Source: Hoplostethus atlanticus (lineage: Eukaryota; Chordata; Actinopteri; Trachichthyiformes; Trachichthyidae). From it: a DNA stretch of 64,000 bases. The notes under the pieces are model-generated. The model saw nothing but the letters and a program-made list of their open reading frames with translations. It did not search any database and was not told where the DNA came from. Of the stretch, positions 11,660-23,774 are shown piece by piece (the first letter of the stretch is position 1; each line of letters starts with the position of its first letter). A program made the position numbers and the translations under genes. Location of the stretch: assembly GCA_034670405.1 (NCBI GenBank), contig JAXDDX010000010.1:7640001-7704000 (forward strand), written 5' to 3'.

Positions 11660-12350
11660 CAGCACAACAAAATGTAGGGAGAGGTTTCTGAACCCTTGTT
11701 TTTACCCTTGCTTGACTCAGTTTCTCACAGTGACGTGGTGATTGAACAGAAAGCTGACCCCTCTCTGAAAGAGATATTTGAGCAGGTTCTCTCGGAGGCT
11801 GAGATTGAAAGCAGGGCCCATGGTTTCTTCCTTCAGAATGGCCTGTTAATGAGAAAGTGGGTGCCTCATGGTGATAGTTTTGTTGGTGAGGCTGTTTGTC
11901 AGATTGTTGTGCCCACTAGGCTCCGCAACCTGGTCTTGCAGACGTCCCATGACAACTCAGGACACTTGGGTGTTAGAAAAACATATGACCGAGTTCTCAG
12001 GTATTTTTTTTGGAATTGGATTGCCATGGCTCATGCTATCAGCTAGAGAAGTGACACAAGAAAGTACTGGGTTTAGCCCCAATGATCTTGTGTTTGGGCA
12101 CAATGTGCGTGGTCCTTTAGCTGTCTTGCAGAATGACTGGAAAATGTCAGAGCCTCCCAAATTTGCTGGACTATGTGAATGGTTTCACACAGAGACTTTA
12201 TGCAGCTGGAAAACTGTATGATCACCGTGCGAGTGTCGCCAGTTTAGCCCAGGTGACCAAGTTCTTGCCCTTCTGCCGATTGTTGGTTCTGAGAGAGTTG
12301 GTTCTGTTTTTAGTAGCAGATGCCTTGTCCAGAGCTCCTTGTTAATGTCT
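11660..12350 (+). mobile_element. Ty3/Gypsy-type LTR retrotransposon pol fragment, deleted and rearranged
   Basis: The frame from 11696 contains the pre-integrase and zinc-binding region of Gypsy integrases (LQTSHDNSGHLGVRKTYDRV, His-His half of the H2C2 finger). After about 12045 it jumps to the integrase C-terminal part (STGFSPNDLVFGHNVRGPL), so the DDE core and the Cys-Cys half of the finger are deleted. In another frame GDQVLALLPIVGS near 12251-12290 looks like the GPY/F-type end. VADALSRAP, normally at the end of RNase H, follows at about 12318, out of normal order. No LTRs are seen. The copy is a dead remnant. Confidence 0.75.
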
Positions 12351-12389
12351 GCTGGTCTTTCCTGCTCCGAGTCATGATCTGTCTTTCTC

Positions 12390-12710
12390 CTAATCTGAAA
12401 TCTTAGAGTATGTGTTGATGGCATTGATAAGTTCTTTGATTGATTTACTTGGATTTTGTAGGAATAGTAGTACGTCATCTGTGTATAGGCTGATTTTATG
12501 TAATATTTTATTGGTATTGATGCCTGTGATATTGTTGTTTTGGCGTATTGCAGTTGCCAATGGTTCGATGAAAAGAGTGAATAGTGAAGGTGAGATTGGA
12601 CATCCTTGTTTGGTGCCTCTGTGTGAAGTGTGAAGTTTTGTCAGTTTGTTAGTCGTGATTGATGCCCTTGGTGTGCTGTAGAATGTTTTAATCCATATAT
12701 ATATACACAC
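12390..12710 (-). mobile_element. L1/Tx1-like LINE reverse transcriptase fragment
   Basis: The minus-strand frame carries the RT core signature HRGTKQGCPISPSLFTLFIE and the catalytic box YTDD in KISLYTDDVLLFLQNP (usual form YADD or FADD). The spacing between fingers and palm motifs is as in L1-clade enzymes. Only about 100 codons remain, and both ends run into unrelated DNA. Confidence 0.75.
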
Positions 12711-12719
12711 AGGTCTTTG

Positions 12720-13090
12720 ACCCCTCAGACAGAATCAGTGATGTTATTGTACAGTACATCGTATACATTCCACACCTACATTGCATACATATATTCCCCT
12801 GGTAAACCACAAGCAGTGGTTTGGCACTCTGAATCATACAACTCTTTTAGAGATAAACACTACTTTTAAGAAAGAAGCAAAAAAACACCAAAACATTTGA
12901 TTAGATTAGATTAAATTAAATTCATAACTATTTTGAGGCGATATTGAAATACTCAGAACCTGAGTTGTGTTTTGGTGTTTGAGTTTTGGTGCGCATGTTT
13001 TGTGGTACAAGTATATTTCTCTCAGCCGCAAGATTTCCCATCCTTTAACGTCTGTACTCATGGGACTGAAAGGTGCTGATAAAAGTGTTC
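12720..13090. other. Intergenic; nothing recognised
   Basis: AT-rich sequence with a short (TTAGA)n run at about 12898-12920. No coding or structural signal. Confidence 0.4.
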
Positions 13091-13098
13091 AGCTAAGG

Positions 13099-13227
13099 CA
13101 GGGGTGGGCAACCATGTGGCATGTGTAGGTTTAGTTCCTCCTCAGTGAAATGAGCTGCTGTAGTGTTTGGTTGGAGTGAAAACCTGCAGACTCTCGGCCC
13201 TGCGTGGCACATAGTTGCCCATCCCTG
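13099..13227. mobile_element. 129-bp hAT MITE with perfect 8-bp TSD
   Basis: The ends CAGGGGTGGGCAAC and GTTGCCCATCCCTG are inverted repeats. AGCTAAGG occurs immediately on both sides (13091-13098 and 13228-13235). TIR sequence, size and TSD length fit a Charlie-like hAT miniature element. Confidence 0.9.
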
Positions 13228-13539
13228 AGCTAAGGACATGATGTTATATTCCACTTCTTCCCTACCCTAGCTACTAGCTTTACCACTCTCGCTGCTCTAT
13301 CCCCAGTCCACCCAGTCCAACCCCCTGGTCTTGACCCTGCATTACTACTCTTTGTCAAATTAGAGTATCAATGCGACATCACAAGACACAGCACCAGTAA
13401 AACCTGGGCAGAAGGAGGCATGGCTCTCCCTCCTTTTCCCTCTTTGAAATCTCTCATTAATTTTCTAAGGAATCCCTCTTTTCTTCACCACCCATCACTC
13501 GTCTCTTTCTCAACTTGTTTTGGTCTTCTCCCTCCACAG

Positions 13540-13631
13540 GGCAGGTTGTTCCAGAGGTTGCCAGAGAGGGGCCTGTAGCATCCACAGTTGGTCCTCAGTC
13601 ACCACCGATCAGGCCCTGAAACGACGGCACC
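13540..13631 (+). other. slc7a6: slc7a6 5' UTR part of the first coding exon
   Basis: CCCTCCACAG at 13530-13539 is a good acceptor, and the exon then runs into the start codon at 13632. A separate upstream leader exon is therefore expected (see candidates near 5.2 and 6.5 kb). Confidence 0.6.
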
Positions 13632-16600
13632 ATGAGCGACGACGGAGAACCCAAGAGGCTGAACGGCAGCGCTGGCCCCTCGGAGCCGCCCAAGGAGACC
13701 ATGCAACTGAAGAAGGAGATCTCACTCGTCAACGGTGTCAGCCTGATCGTAGGGAACATGATCGGTTCAGGCATCTTCGTCTCCCCCAAGGGCGTGCTGA
13801 TCTACAGCGCCTCCTATGGGCTGTCGCTGGTCATCTGGGTCATTGGGGGGGTGTTTTCCGTGGTGGGGGCCCTCTGTTATGCTGAGCTAGGCACCACCAT
13901 CCCCAAGTCAGGGGCGTCTTACGCATACATCTTGGAGTCGTTTGGCGGATTCATAGCGTTCATCCGTCTGTGGACATCTTTGTTGATTATTGAGCCCACC
14001 AGCCAGGCGGTCATAGCCATTACCTTTGCCAACTACCTGGTGCAACCCCTTTTCCCCACATGCGAACCGCCATACCTGGCATCCAGGCTCATCGCTGCAG
14101 CGTGCATATGTGAGTACATCTGATCTACAGTATGGTCCACTCTTGTTTGCTTACGTCTACCCTCTTGCACACTTGTTCGCAACACCGCTTGTTCTTTGTT
14201 ACTCTGGTTCTTAATCTTGTTGAGATATACAGGGGTCGTGGAAGATGTAATGGAAACACCTAACAATATATGAATTTCAATTACTAATTAAAGAGCCGGG
14301 CCACTACAGACAATTCAGGATTTGGTGGCCCAAGTTCTGAACTGTCTGTGGTGGGTTATTGGACCTTTCTTCAAGAAGGAAAGCCTCCAGTTCTGTGGAC
14401 TGGATGCTGACTGTGGCCATGGACTCACACTGGTGTTCATGAAAGCACTCTTAAATTGGTTTAGCAGTCTGCATATGGAAACATAATGAGGAAATAATGG
14501 TTGTACCCTAGGGTGCTCCTGGTCCCGTGAAATGGCCACTTATTCCTTGGCTATTATACAACCATGCAATCATCAGACCTAGTGACTCCCAGAAAATGGT
14601 TGCCCAGACCATTTCAGATCCACCACCATGGTGAATATTGGGGAAGAGACACTGTGGGGTGAAGCCATCCTTTGACTTTTTCCAATTGTTTTTCAAAATG
14701 GTTCAAGGGTCCATGTTTTGTACTCTTTACAACAGGGTAGTTGTCTTTGTGAATTGGGATCAGTTTCCAAATGGGATCCCCGCCATAAATACCAGCTTTG
14801 CGAAGGTGTTGTTGAGACAGTGTCAGGGAGGTGAGAAGTTAATTCAGTGGTGTTGTAATTATTGAGTCTGCCTGCATTTCAAGGTTCAAGGTTCAAGGTT
14901 TTTATTATCATATGCACAAACATTCACAAAAAAGCAAAAGTTGGCAATGAAATTCTTATGCCTCTCTGGCACCCTACGCTAGTGCTAAGAACAAATATAA
15001 AAGTACAAAGTTATATGAGTACAAAGTTACAAAAGTACAAAAGTTATAAATTATAAAGTGTAGCAGAGTGTAAAGTGTCCTAGAAGTAAAGTGGCCTGTT
15101 GTGCGGGGGGGGGGGGGGCTCAGGGTGGGTTAGGCGGGGGGGGGGCTCAGGTGTGTTTGTTCAGGAGCCTGATGGCCTGTGGGAAAAAACTGTCTTTGAA
15201 TCTGGTGGTGCGAGTCCGGATGCTACGGAACCGTCTGCCTGAGGGCAGCAGGCAGAACAGCTTGTGGCTGGGGTGGAAAGGATCCTTAAGGATCTTGCTG
15301 GCCTTCTTCCTGCTACGCTGGTGATAGAGGACCTCCATGGAGGGCAGCTCCGACCTGGTGATGCGTCGTGCAGCGTTCACCACCCTCTGCAGCGCCTTCT
15401 GTTTGAGGGCGGTGCAGCTGCCATACCAGGCCGAGATGCAGCCAGTCAGGATACTCTCGATGGTGCACCTGTAAAAGTTGCAGAGTATCCTGGAGTCCAT
15501 GTTGATCTTCCTCAGCCTGCGTAGGAAGAAGAGTCGCTGTCTTGCTGTCTTGATGATGATGTCGGCGTGGTGGTTCCAGGTGAGGTCCTCGTTGATGTGG
15601 ACACCGAGGAACCTGAAGCTGCTGACTCTCTCCACCGCCGCCCCGTTGATGTCGATGGGGGCGTGTCCCGTGCTCTGGCCCCTTCTATAGTCCACGATCA
15701 GCTCCTTTGTTTTGTCGACGTTGAGATGGAGGTTGTTGTCCTGGCACCAGGATGACAGGGCTCTGACCTCCTCTCTGTAGGCCGTCTCGTCGGTTTCAGT
15801 TTCAGTTTCAGCTTGTGACCATGATTCTTCTTTGTTGATGCACTTAGCATGTGTTGTTATGATTTTCAAGATTGTTCCCCTTCCCACATTCAATCATTTT
15901 GTAGATTGTGTTACTCATGCTATTTGGCCTCTTTATATCTGTGTTTGTTGCCTCATTATATTTTGAAGTGTTGTCAGACCTGTTTTAAAGCTGACACACA
16001 CTGCTAATAGTCATTATTAATAGCCACTTACTACTCTTTATTACTCAATCTTTCACTCTGTGGACTTACTCTGTGGTCTGGGCTCACATGGTAAAGTAAA
16101 TGACAAAAAGAAACTACTGAGAAACTATTTGTCTCAGTGAGTGTGTTCCTCCACACCCATTTGTTAGCCGTTCTGTTAATTCTGTTGGCCCACTGCCTCA
16201 ACAACATGTTCACTAGGTGCATTTCTACTTCACTTGTACTGACTGAACAGCGGAACCACTGTGACAATGAATGACTTGTCATAACAGGTTTCAGACTTTA
16301 ACTCTCTGAGAGGTATTAAATGAGCAACACCCCCAGCAGCGGTTTCAGTAACTGGAGAGCACAGTTAAATTAAGGCCAACATCTGACTCTGAACAAAACC
16401 CGTTTGTCAGAGTAAATGGTGGAAAAGGCAGCTGATGTTTTCTACACTCTCACATGATCTGCTGTTATAGCGTCCTTAGGTTATAAGGCGCGATGATGTG
16501 ATATCTATCAGCATTGATGCTACTGATGAATTGGTGGTTTGTTCGCTTGAGTGTAGGCTATCTGATTACAGTAGCAAGATAGCGACCCACTTGCTTTCAG

Positions 16601-19600
16601 CAGGTGAACAGATCCGATACTCAAATGGACTGCTTGAGATAAGGCTCATCTAATTGAATATGACTCCTCTGAAATTTGTGTCCAAATACTGCCTAGGCTG
16701 CTTCTCTCAGCATTACCTCTACCAACAAATTGTACCCAGCCTCAAACCAAGCATTGTCTAACTTCATTCTACAGCCATTACTTGAATTTATTCTGTCTCT
16801 CCTTCTCCACTTACCTCCTCCTCTCCCCTGCTTCCCTCCTTTATATCCTTTTCTCCTCATTGCCTTTCCTCCCAGGCTTACTGACGTTCATCAACGCTGC
16901 CTACGTGAAGTGGGGCACCCGGGTGCAGGACACTTTCACTTACGCCAAGGTGGCAGCCCTCATCATTATCATCATCACTGGCATTGTTAAGCTATGCCAG
17001 GGTGAGTGGTGCTACTACTGTAATCACCTTCTCACATCCTGCCTTCATGCTGTATTTCATCGCTGCTTTGTTTAGCTCACACAGTTAACCCGCCGAATCT
17101 CTGTCCCAGGTTACACGGGCAACTTTGAGTCGTCCTTCAAGGGATCGTCCACAGATCCGGGCAACATCGCACTGGCACTCTACTCTGCCCTCTTCTCCTA
17201 CTCTGGCTGGGACACCCTCAACTTTGTCACAGAGGAGATCAAAAACCCCGAAAGGTAACTTCTGATACCACACAATGCATTTTCTTTTTTCTTTCTTTCT
17301 CAAATTGAAGGATGGGTGGGAAACAATGTAGGGAATTGAATCCTGGGTCAGCTTGGCAATGATCTACTGTATGTATCTCTGTCACAGGAACTTGCCCCTG
17401 GCCATTGCCATCTCCATGCCCATAGTCACCATCATCTACATCCTGACCAATGTGGCCTATTACGCTGTGCTGGACATTAGCGCTATACTGGCCAGTGATG
17501 CTGTGGCAGTGGTTAGTATACGTTTTGTGTGTGTAGGTGAAGTGAAGTCAAACTTGATATGAGTGCTTTTAGCGAAATAGGTCTGTCACAGGTATGCTTT
17601 TTAGAGAACAACAAAGGACATACAGATGAAAAACAAGTGTGTGTGTTTGTGTGTGTAAGTGCTGACATTTCTGTGTGTGTTTCAGACATTTGCAGATCAC
17701 ACTCTAGGGGTGATGAGTTGGACCATCCCCATCGCAGTGGCTATGTCCTGCTATGGAGGCCTCAACGCCTCCATCATAGCTGCATCGAGGTACAACACAA
17801 ACAAACACAACACCATCTGTGCCTCGGTTTAGAGTGGTTAAGGGTGTTTTCAAACTCATATTGTTGGTGTGATTGGTGGCGAACTATAGAGGAATCCGCT
17901 CTAGGGTTCTGAGCAGATTCCTCTATAGGGTTCTGCATCTATTTCTCAAATTTAGAATATCTGGTTTTCTAGTTAAATGCACCAATACCGAAACTTCCAC
18001 TTCCACATTGCGACAAGTGAACTAACAACCTAACATACGTGTATAATGTCAAGGCATCCCGTTAATGCGTGTTTGGTCTCTCCAGGTTGTTCTTTGTGGG
18101 CTCTCGTGAGGGTCACCTTCCAGATGCTCTGTCCATGATCCACATAGAGAGATTCACTCCGATCCCTGCTCTGCTCTTCAATGTAAGAATAGGTTCAGCA
18201 ACGTGTCAACAGTAGTGGAGGAGGTACACAAATCCTTCAGTTGTAGGAAAGTAGGTTTCTAACCTTTATTCATCCAGGAAAAATCAGTTGAGGGTTAAGT
18301 ACCTTGCTCAAGGGCACCTCGACAATAGCTGTTGAAGGAATGGCGAGTGGCACTCGTTCACTTTTCCCCCTGGTCCCGGGATGTGAACAGGCAACCTTCT
18401 GGTCGCAAGCTTGCTTCTCTAACCTCTAGGCTACTACCACTATAACCTGATATAATTCACTCCAGTAAAAATGAAAACCTTTTTTTTTTTTTTTATCCCA
18501 ATAAATCATAGAATTGAAGTATTTAAGTATTTACCTGCCATTACCTGCCATTTAAGTTAGCTGGTTTGAGGTTCGAAGTTTGAATGATCTCATGATAAAC
18601 TATGGTAAAATTTTCCAAGCTAGTAACTAGTAGATGCAGGTTCTGTCATAAATGTGAAGATTTGATTTGAAAGTATGATGTTCCTCAAAATGGTAATACT
18701 CAAAATAGGAAGTATAAGCACTCCACCTGCAGTTTGGTAGAATTAATGCACAAGTAAAATGACTTACTCTTCACCTGCAGATATGATACTCCTTTGTTTT
18801 AACCATTTACCCAACCTAGCTAGACGATGATGGTTATTTTCTAGGTGGTGATAATGGACAGTTGTGTAGTTGTCTGACATCTAACTGCTTTTTCTCACGG
18901 TTCTCTCTCACACTCCTTTCATCCATCTACTCTTCAGTGTATTATGGCGTTGATCTACCTGACAGTGGAGGATGTCTTCCAGCTCATCAACTACTACAGC
19001 TTCAGCTACTGGTTTTTCATGGGTCTGTCCATCGCTGGCCAGATCTACCTCCGCTGGAAGGAGCCTGACCGACCCAGACCACTCAAGGTATGACCAGCTA
19101 AACATATGTAATTCTGTGCAGGCGAGGAATTTAAAGGTGCTACGTGTAGCATTTTTAACATTAGTATATCATTGTCAAATTATTTTACCGTAAACAAATG
19201 AGATGCCAGAGGTATTGTTAATGCTAGTGTTTGTCAAAAATAAGACCACATTTCCCATAAACCCCCTTGCTCCCTATTGAAAAGATACATCTTATATAAT
19301 TCTTGTTAAAAGTGAGATGTTTAATGTCATGTAATGGTGGCATATGGAAGGCTATTGTTTGATGACAACACCTTCAAATAATAATAAACTTTATTTGTAT
19401 AGCACTTTTTAAATCAAAACTTACAAACTGCTTTAACAATCAAATAAAAGCCACTGAAGCAAATAAAAAAAGTAAAAACAAGAGGGCGCTACAAGATAAA
19501 AGAATTAGAGGGTAAAAACATTATATTGAAAAATAAAGGACATCACATGAAAGCAAGTCCATAAAATAAGTTTTAAACTACTGCAAATATAAACCAATAG

Positions 19601-20950
19601 AAAACATAATTTGTTTTTGTTGTCTAATTCCTTTTCTCCCTCCTTATTTTCCTCTCTGCAGCTAACCTTGTTTTACCCGGTGGTGTTTTGTATGTGCACT
19701 ATTTTCCTGGTGGCCGTGCCGCTCTACAGCGACACCATAAATTCTCTGATTGGCATTGGCATCGCCCTGTCAGGAGTGCCCGTCTACTTACTTGGTGTCC
19801 ATCTGCCCGAGTCCAAGCGGCCGCCTATCGTAACCAAGCTACTGCGTGAGTTTACCATACATCCTGCACTTTAAGGTGACGGTTGCACTTGTCATACAGA
19901 TGCAATTTTCAGGTCTGATTCTAAAAATGGGATTTCATGAGATTGCACCACTGAGATTGCATCACTGAGATTGGATGCTCACAATTGGCCTGGAAATTGT
20001 TTGAAAAAGCTGAAAAGGCAATTTTCAGGCTTCCCACTCTTTGGATTCCAGAGCAGCACCCTGCATGAGATCAGTGTAGATTCACAAAGAAGGGAGGGGT
20101 GGTATTATCATATACTGACATTTGGTGTGCGTTTGAGATTTGGCAAGTGAAGGCGCCTGGATCACCTGACTGATCTACAAATCACTTCAAATCCAAAAAA
20201 CCCAACACTGAAGGTAATGCAGTGTTTTCCACAAGCAGCCGCTGGCTAGACAGCTGATTACAGAGTAAAACAACATGACAACATTTTAACATTTGTAACT
20301 CCAGTCTCCCTGAGAGAGAGGGCTTCTTCTGCCTACTGTAGTTTACTGTCTATTCATCTACCTAATACTTATTGTAGTCACTTCTTACATACCAATGCTG
20401 AATGGTCATAATTAAGCTAGAAAGTAAACATTCAAATACTCAATAATAAAGAGGGGTGCAAAAGACACCAAAATGAAGCTTGTTCAACAAAAGCTTTTCT
20501 GGGGGAGCATGACCCCTGACTTTACCTCTTTGGCTGACTACTTGTGGAAAACACTGGTAATGGATCTTATTTCTTATTGTTTTACAAATGACAAGCTATT
20601 ATTTTTATATTTATATAAAACTTGGCCTGACAAAGATTTTCGGTCATTAGATGTTTTTGTCCTGCTGTGTGATCAGATGTTACAAATTGCATTCAAGTGA
20701 CAAGTGTTACCATAATACTGCTGCACAGAAGTGCTTCTTTCATCACAGATTTTATAACAACTAACCTTATTTTGTTCCCTTGGTACCTGTTGCTTCTCCC
20801 CCCCTTGTCAAAATAGACTCAAAAGCCAAAATGATGTGTCATACTCATGCAACTGGCCTCTCTTCTCTGTCTCTTATTCCAGGTTGCCTCACTAATTTCA
20901 CCCAGTATACCTGCTTCTGTGTGCTGACAGAGATGGACAAAAGCGACTAG
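13632..20950 (+). CDS. slc7a6: Y+L amino acid transporter 2 light chain (SLC7A6-type)
   Basis: Complete gene of 9 coding exons: 13632-14109, 16876-17001, 17110-17254, 17388-17511, 17686-17789, 18086-18182, 18938-19087, 19662-19845, 20883-20950 (1476 nt, 491 aa, all phases close). APC-superfamily exchanger with about 12 membrane segments. GSGIF at residues 45-49 is the unwound TM1 substrate site. Cys144 in FPTCEPPY is placed as the cysteine that in family members is disulfide-linked to the heavy chain 4F2hc/SLC3A2. Motifs typical of y+LAT proteins follow: [53 protein letters not shown] and [11 protein letters not shown]. The family exports cationic amino acids in exchange for neutral ones plus Na+ at the plasma membrane. 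SLC7A6 is preferred over SLC7A7 because slc7a6os is the tail-to-tail neighbour. The C-terminus (TEMDKSD) is shorter than in the human protein (about 515 aa). Confidence 0.96.
14224..14870 (-). mobile_element. Degenerate Tc1/mariner-like transposon remnant in slc7a6 intron
   Basis: On the minus strand a broken frame has [15 protein letters not shown] at about 14590-14635. This resembles the KHGGGSxMVWGCFS block of Tc1/mariner transposases, and is preceded by the [14 protein letters not shown] segment. Downstream frames continue in fragments with stops. Terminal repeats were not resolved. It lies in the first coding intron, antisense to slc7a6. Confidence 0.5.
14880..15800 (-). mobile_element. 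5'-truncated L2-like LINE, antisense in slc7a6 intron
   Basis: The minus-strand frame of about 200 codons (15147-15800) covers the C-terminal part of a non-LTR reverse transcriptase: [52 protein letters not shown] and [14 protein letters not shown]. These are typical of teleost L2/Maui-like elements. The 3' end carries the tandem AAGGTTC units (plus strand 14880-14897) expected for this clade. The 5' end is truncated, as usual for LINEs. A G-run (15105-15145) interrupts the 3' region. Confidence 0.8.
15900..16875. other. Rest of slc7a6 coding intron 1; nothing recognised
   Basis: Unique-looking AT-rich intron sequence that ends in the pyrimidine tract and CCCAG acceptor at 16871-16875. Confidence 0.5.
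18260..18436. repeat. Teleost interspersed repeat in slc7a6 intron
   Basis: Contains ACCTTGCTCAAGGGCACCTC, GGCAACCTTCTGGTCGCAAG and CTTCTCTAACCTCTAGGCTAC, the segments of a very common fish repeat. Diverged relatives occur near 25130-25235 and 29136-29270. Confidence 0.6.
19376..19540. repeat. Interspersed repeat (TTTATTTGTATAGCAC type) in slc7a6 intron
   Basis: AATAATAATAAACTTTATTT followed by GTATAGCACTTTTT is a widely dispersed teleost repeat end. Borders are approximate. Confidence 0.45.
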
Positions 20951-23774
20951 TGATGCGCATCTCAGACACTTTAAAACTACATTACCCAGCAGCCCCTGCA
21001 ACTGTAAACAGTCACTCGGACCAGATAAGGGATTTCCACCTATTTATGTGGGGAAAAGAGGAATATATGTCACTTTTATTGTACTGTACACCATGCGGAT
21101 ACAATATTGAGGATTTTACCTGTATAAGTGCACACACAGACATACATTTACATGTACATTACTGATACACACTTGCATTGGATTTCAAGAGGATTCTTTT
21201 TTGTTGTTATTCTGGAAAAGCAGACATTTTCTGTTAATGTAAGAGTTTGAGGCATACGTTGTTAAAATCAAGGAAAATTAAATCCAATGCCATCAATTTA
21301 CCTTGTTTGAGTTGGTGGAAAGTACGTTTTATTATCATGTTTCTGTAGCTGCATTATTTTTTATAATTTTGGATACTTGATAGATATAAAAACAAAACAT
21401 TCGCAATCTTTTCTTACGATCATTTCAGGCAGTGCAATTCAATTGTGCCAAGAATAACAATAAAGTAAAGATAAGAACTCCTAAAATCATTTTTTTTTAA
21501 ATCACAGACAAAAAGTTATTGGAAATTTTAAGAAAATGTCTGCGTTTTGGAATAATGTAAAAGACCATTTTGGTGGGTTTCTCCTTTTTCACAGCAACAA
21601 TATTGTATATCGTGGGTAATTTCAACACAAATCTCCAACCCACTCTGATAACCACCAGCATGAGTAATTTGTCTTTATAGTTTCTTTATAGTGTCTTTAT
21701 TTAAACATGCCTTTCTGTGAGATGAAATATGTCGATTCTCATCCCAGCAGTAGCTGCCACGGGGATGTAATGAAGCATACAGATCTTAGTTGTAATGCTT
21801 TTGCCCCGTCTTACCTGGAAGGTGATGGTGTGTATGCCTGAACAAGAGATGCCTAATCTTGCCTATTGAGGGTCAAAGTATTGTAAATGATATATTAAGT
21901 TCCTTGAATGGAAAAAAGGGAACAAAATATCTGCTGTCAGGTGCGATATGTTCGGATGTTGAGTCATCATTGTAGTGTTGTTGCCTTGGTCTGTTTGAGT
22001 CATCTTCTGAAAGGGTTTTGTGTGTTGATTGCATGTTGTTCGTGTTTCACTCGTTGCTTGAGGTTATAAACGATATATTCTGGTATATTCAGCGACATTC
22101 ATTTGAAGCACATGGGTTGAGTGTGTTTTGAATCTGCTAACTCCACTAGTGTCTCGGAGTGCAGAAAATATTTTGCTGGGACTGTTATATCTGCTGTTCA
22201 GATGTCAGGTTTGAAACGATGTAGCATTGAATCTTATGCAATTTTCTCTAATTATTTACAGTCTGTTCAACTATTCAAAATAGCTTTAGACTTGGGTCAA
22301 TGTAGTATTTGCTCTGAATAGTGTTTTATGTCTTGATTAAACCTGTCTGGCAAAAAATACTATGGGTTCAGGTTTGATTCACCTAGTTTATGCTTTGCTC
22401 TACACTAGGGGGCTGGACCTCTCAGATCCAAAGCTTTCACAATGTCTGACCTATCACACAAACCATATGGCAATATTCCTTATCAGGTGGCTTTGTTACC
22501 ACAGCCATACAGTATTTCTCCAAAGAGCACGGTTGTCTCAGTAGCCTTTCTCCATCACAATTTTTTTTTTAACAGCAGCTAAGAGAAAAACATTTATACT
22601 CTGCTCAACCCTTTAAACCTTTTAGTTTTTTGTCACTGGACTTATTTCCATGTCATCTTCAATCCCTGGGATCAAACATTCAACCCCCAAGCTGACTTGT
22701 TGAGTAGTTTTATCTAATTTATTATATGGTTTATCAATAAAATGATTATCATCTTGAACTATGAACCGGTTTTGTGGTGTGTTTTTATGCATTAATGATG
22801 AGTTTGAGATCTTGTACATTTATTTTGAAAGCTTTCTTTTATACACATCTACATATTTACAAAAAAGGTTTTTTAATTCAACAAGCATCCAAGAGAACAA
22901 TCAGAATGTGAAAGGGGAATGCTGAACCAAACACGCACACTCACAACAAAAACAAAAATGCACCGCGCTTTCATATTATGCACAATCTACCACACGCTTA
23001 CATGTACACACTACCATGCACAAAATGCAAACACCCTAAATTGCAAACACACGCGGCCCAAGACATCTCAGTAACGTAACATAAGTGTTAACTGCACAAA
23101 GCATACAAGGCATACCACGCTAATGTGCAACATTTCTAACACACTTCCACAAACACCCAGACAAAAATTCACTCCACCAGTTAAAAAATAAAGACACTCT
23201 GGATCCTTCTAGAAATAACACCTCTACTCCTTTAACATCTATGTAGAACAGAGGTTTTCATCGTTGGATAAAATGGAATGAGGCAAATGAATTACCAGAT
23301 TGACAAAAGCTGACAGTCTAGCATGAAATCTACTGATATACGTTTTTGCTATTGGTTAACTATTGGTGACCTACAGGGTTTCCGGTTTAGAGGACATATA
23401 CAAATGAAGTTATGCTGTGACAGAGTGGGGCTTTTAATGGGCTTTTATTGAGGAATAGGATGCTCCCCAGTAAATGTGCTTTATTTGAAACTAGGAAGCG
23501 TTTTAACCTCATGATGCCCACATTGACACTGGTCTTCATCATCCTTTAATACTTCAAATAAAACATCTTAATACACTTTAGTGCTACACTGTAAGCTGGA
23601 ATTTCCTGAAGTTGAGTTTTCTCAGATCAAGAGAGTACGAGTTCTTCTACTAGGTGCCATTCTAGCATTTGTTTGTCCCGCAGCTGTCACCTACACAGAG
23701 GTCTATGGAGTATGGTGTTATTTGTGGAGAGGACACTGGGAGCATCCACTAATGAAAGTGGGCGTAGGGAGGGA
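20951..23774. other. 3' UTRs between convergent slc7a6 and slc7a6os
   Basis: No open frame of interest. Possible poly(A) signals for slc7a6 (+) are AATAAA at 21459-21464 and 22736-22741. For slc7a6os (-) a TTTATT (AATAAA on minus) lies at 23444-23449. Segment 22930-23120 is A/C-rich and non-coding. Whether the two UTRs overlap cannot be told from sequence. Confidence 0.5.
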
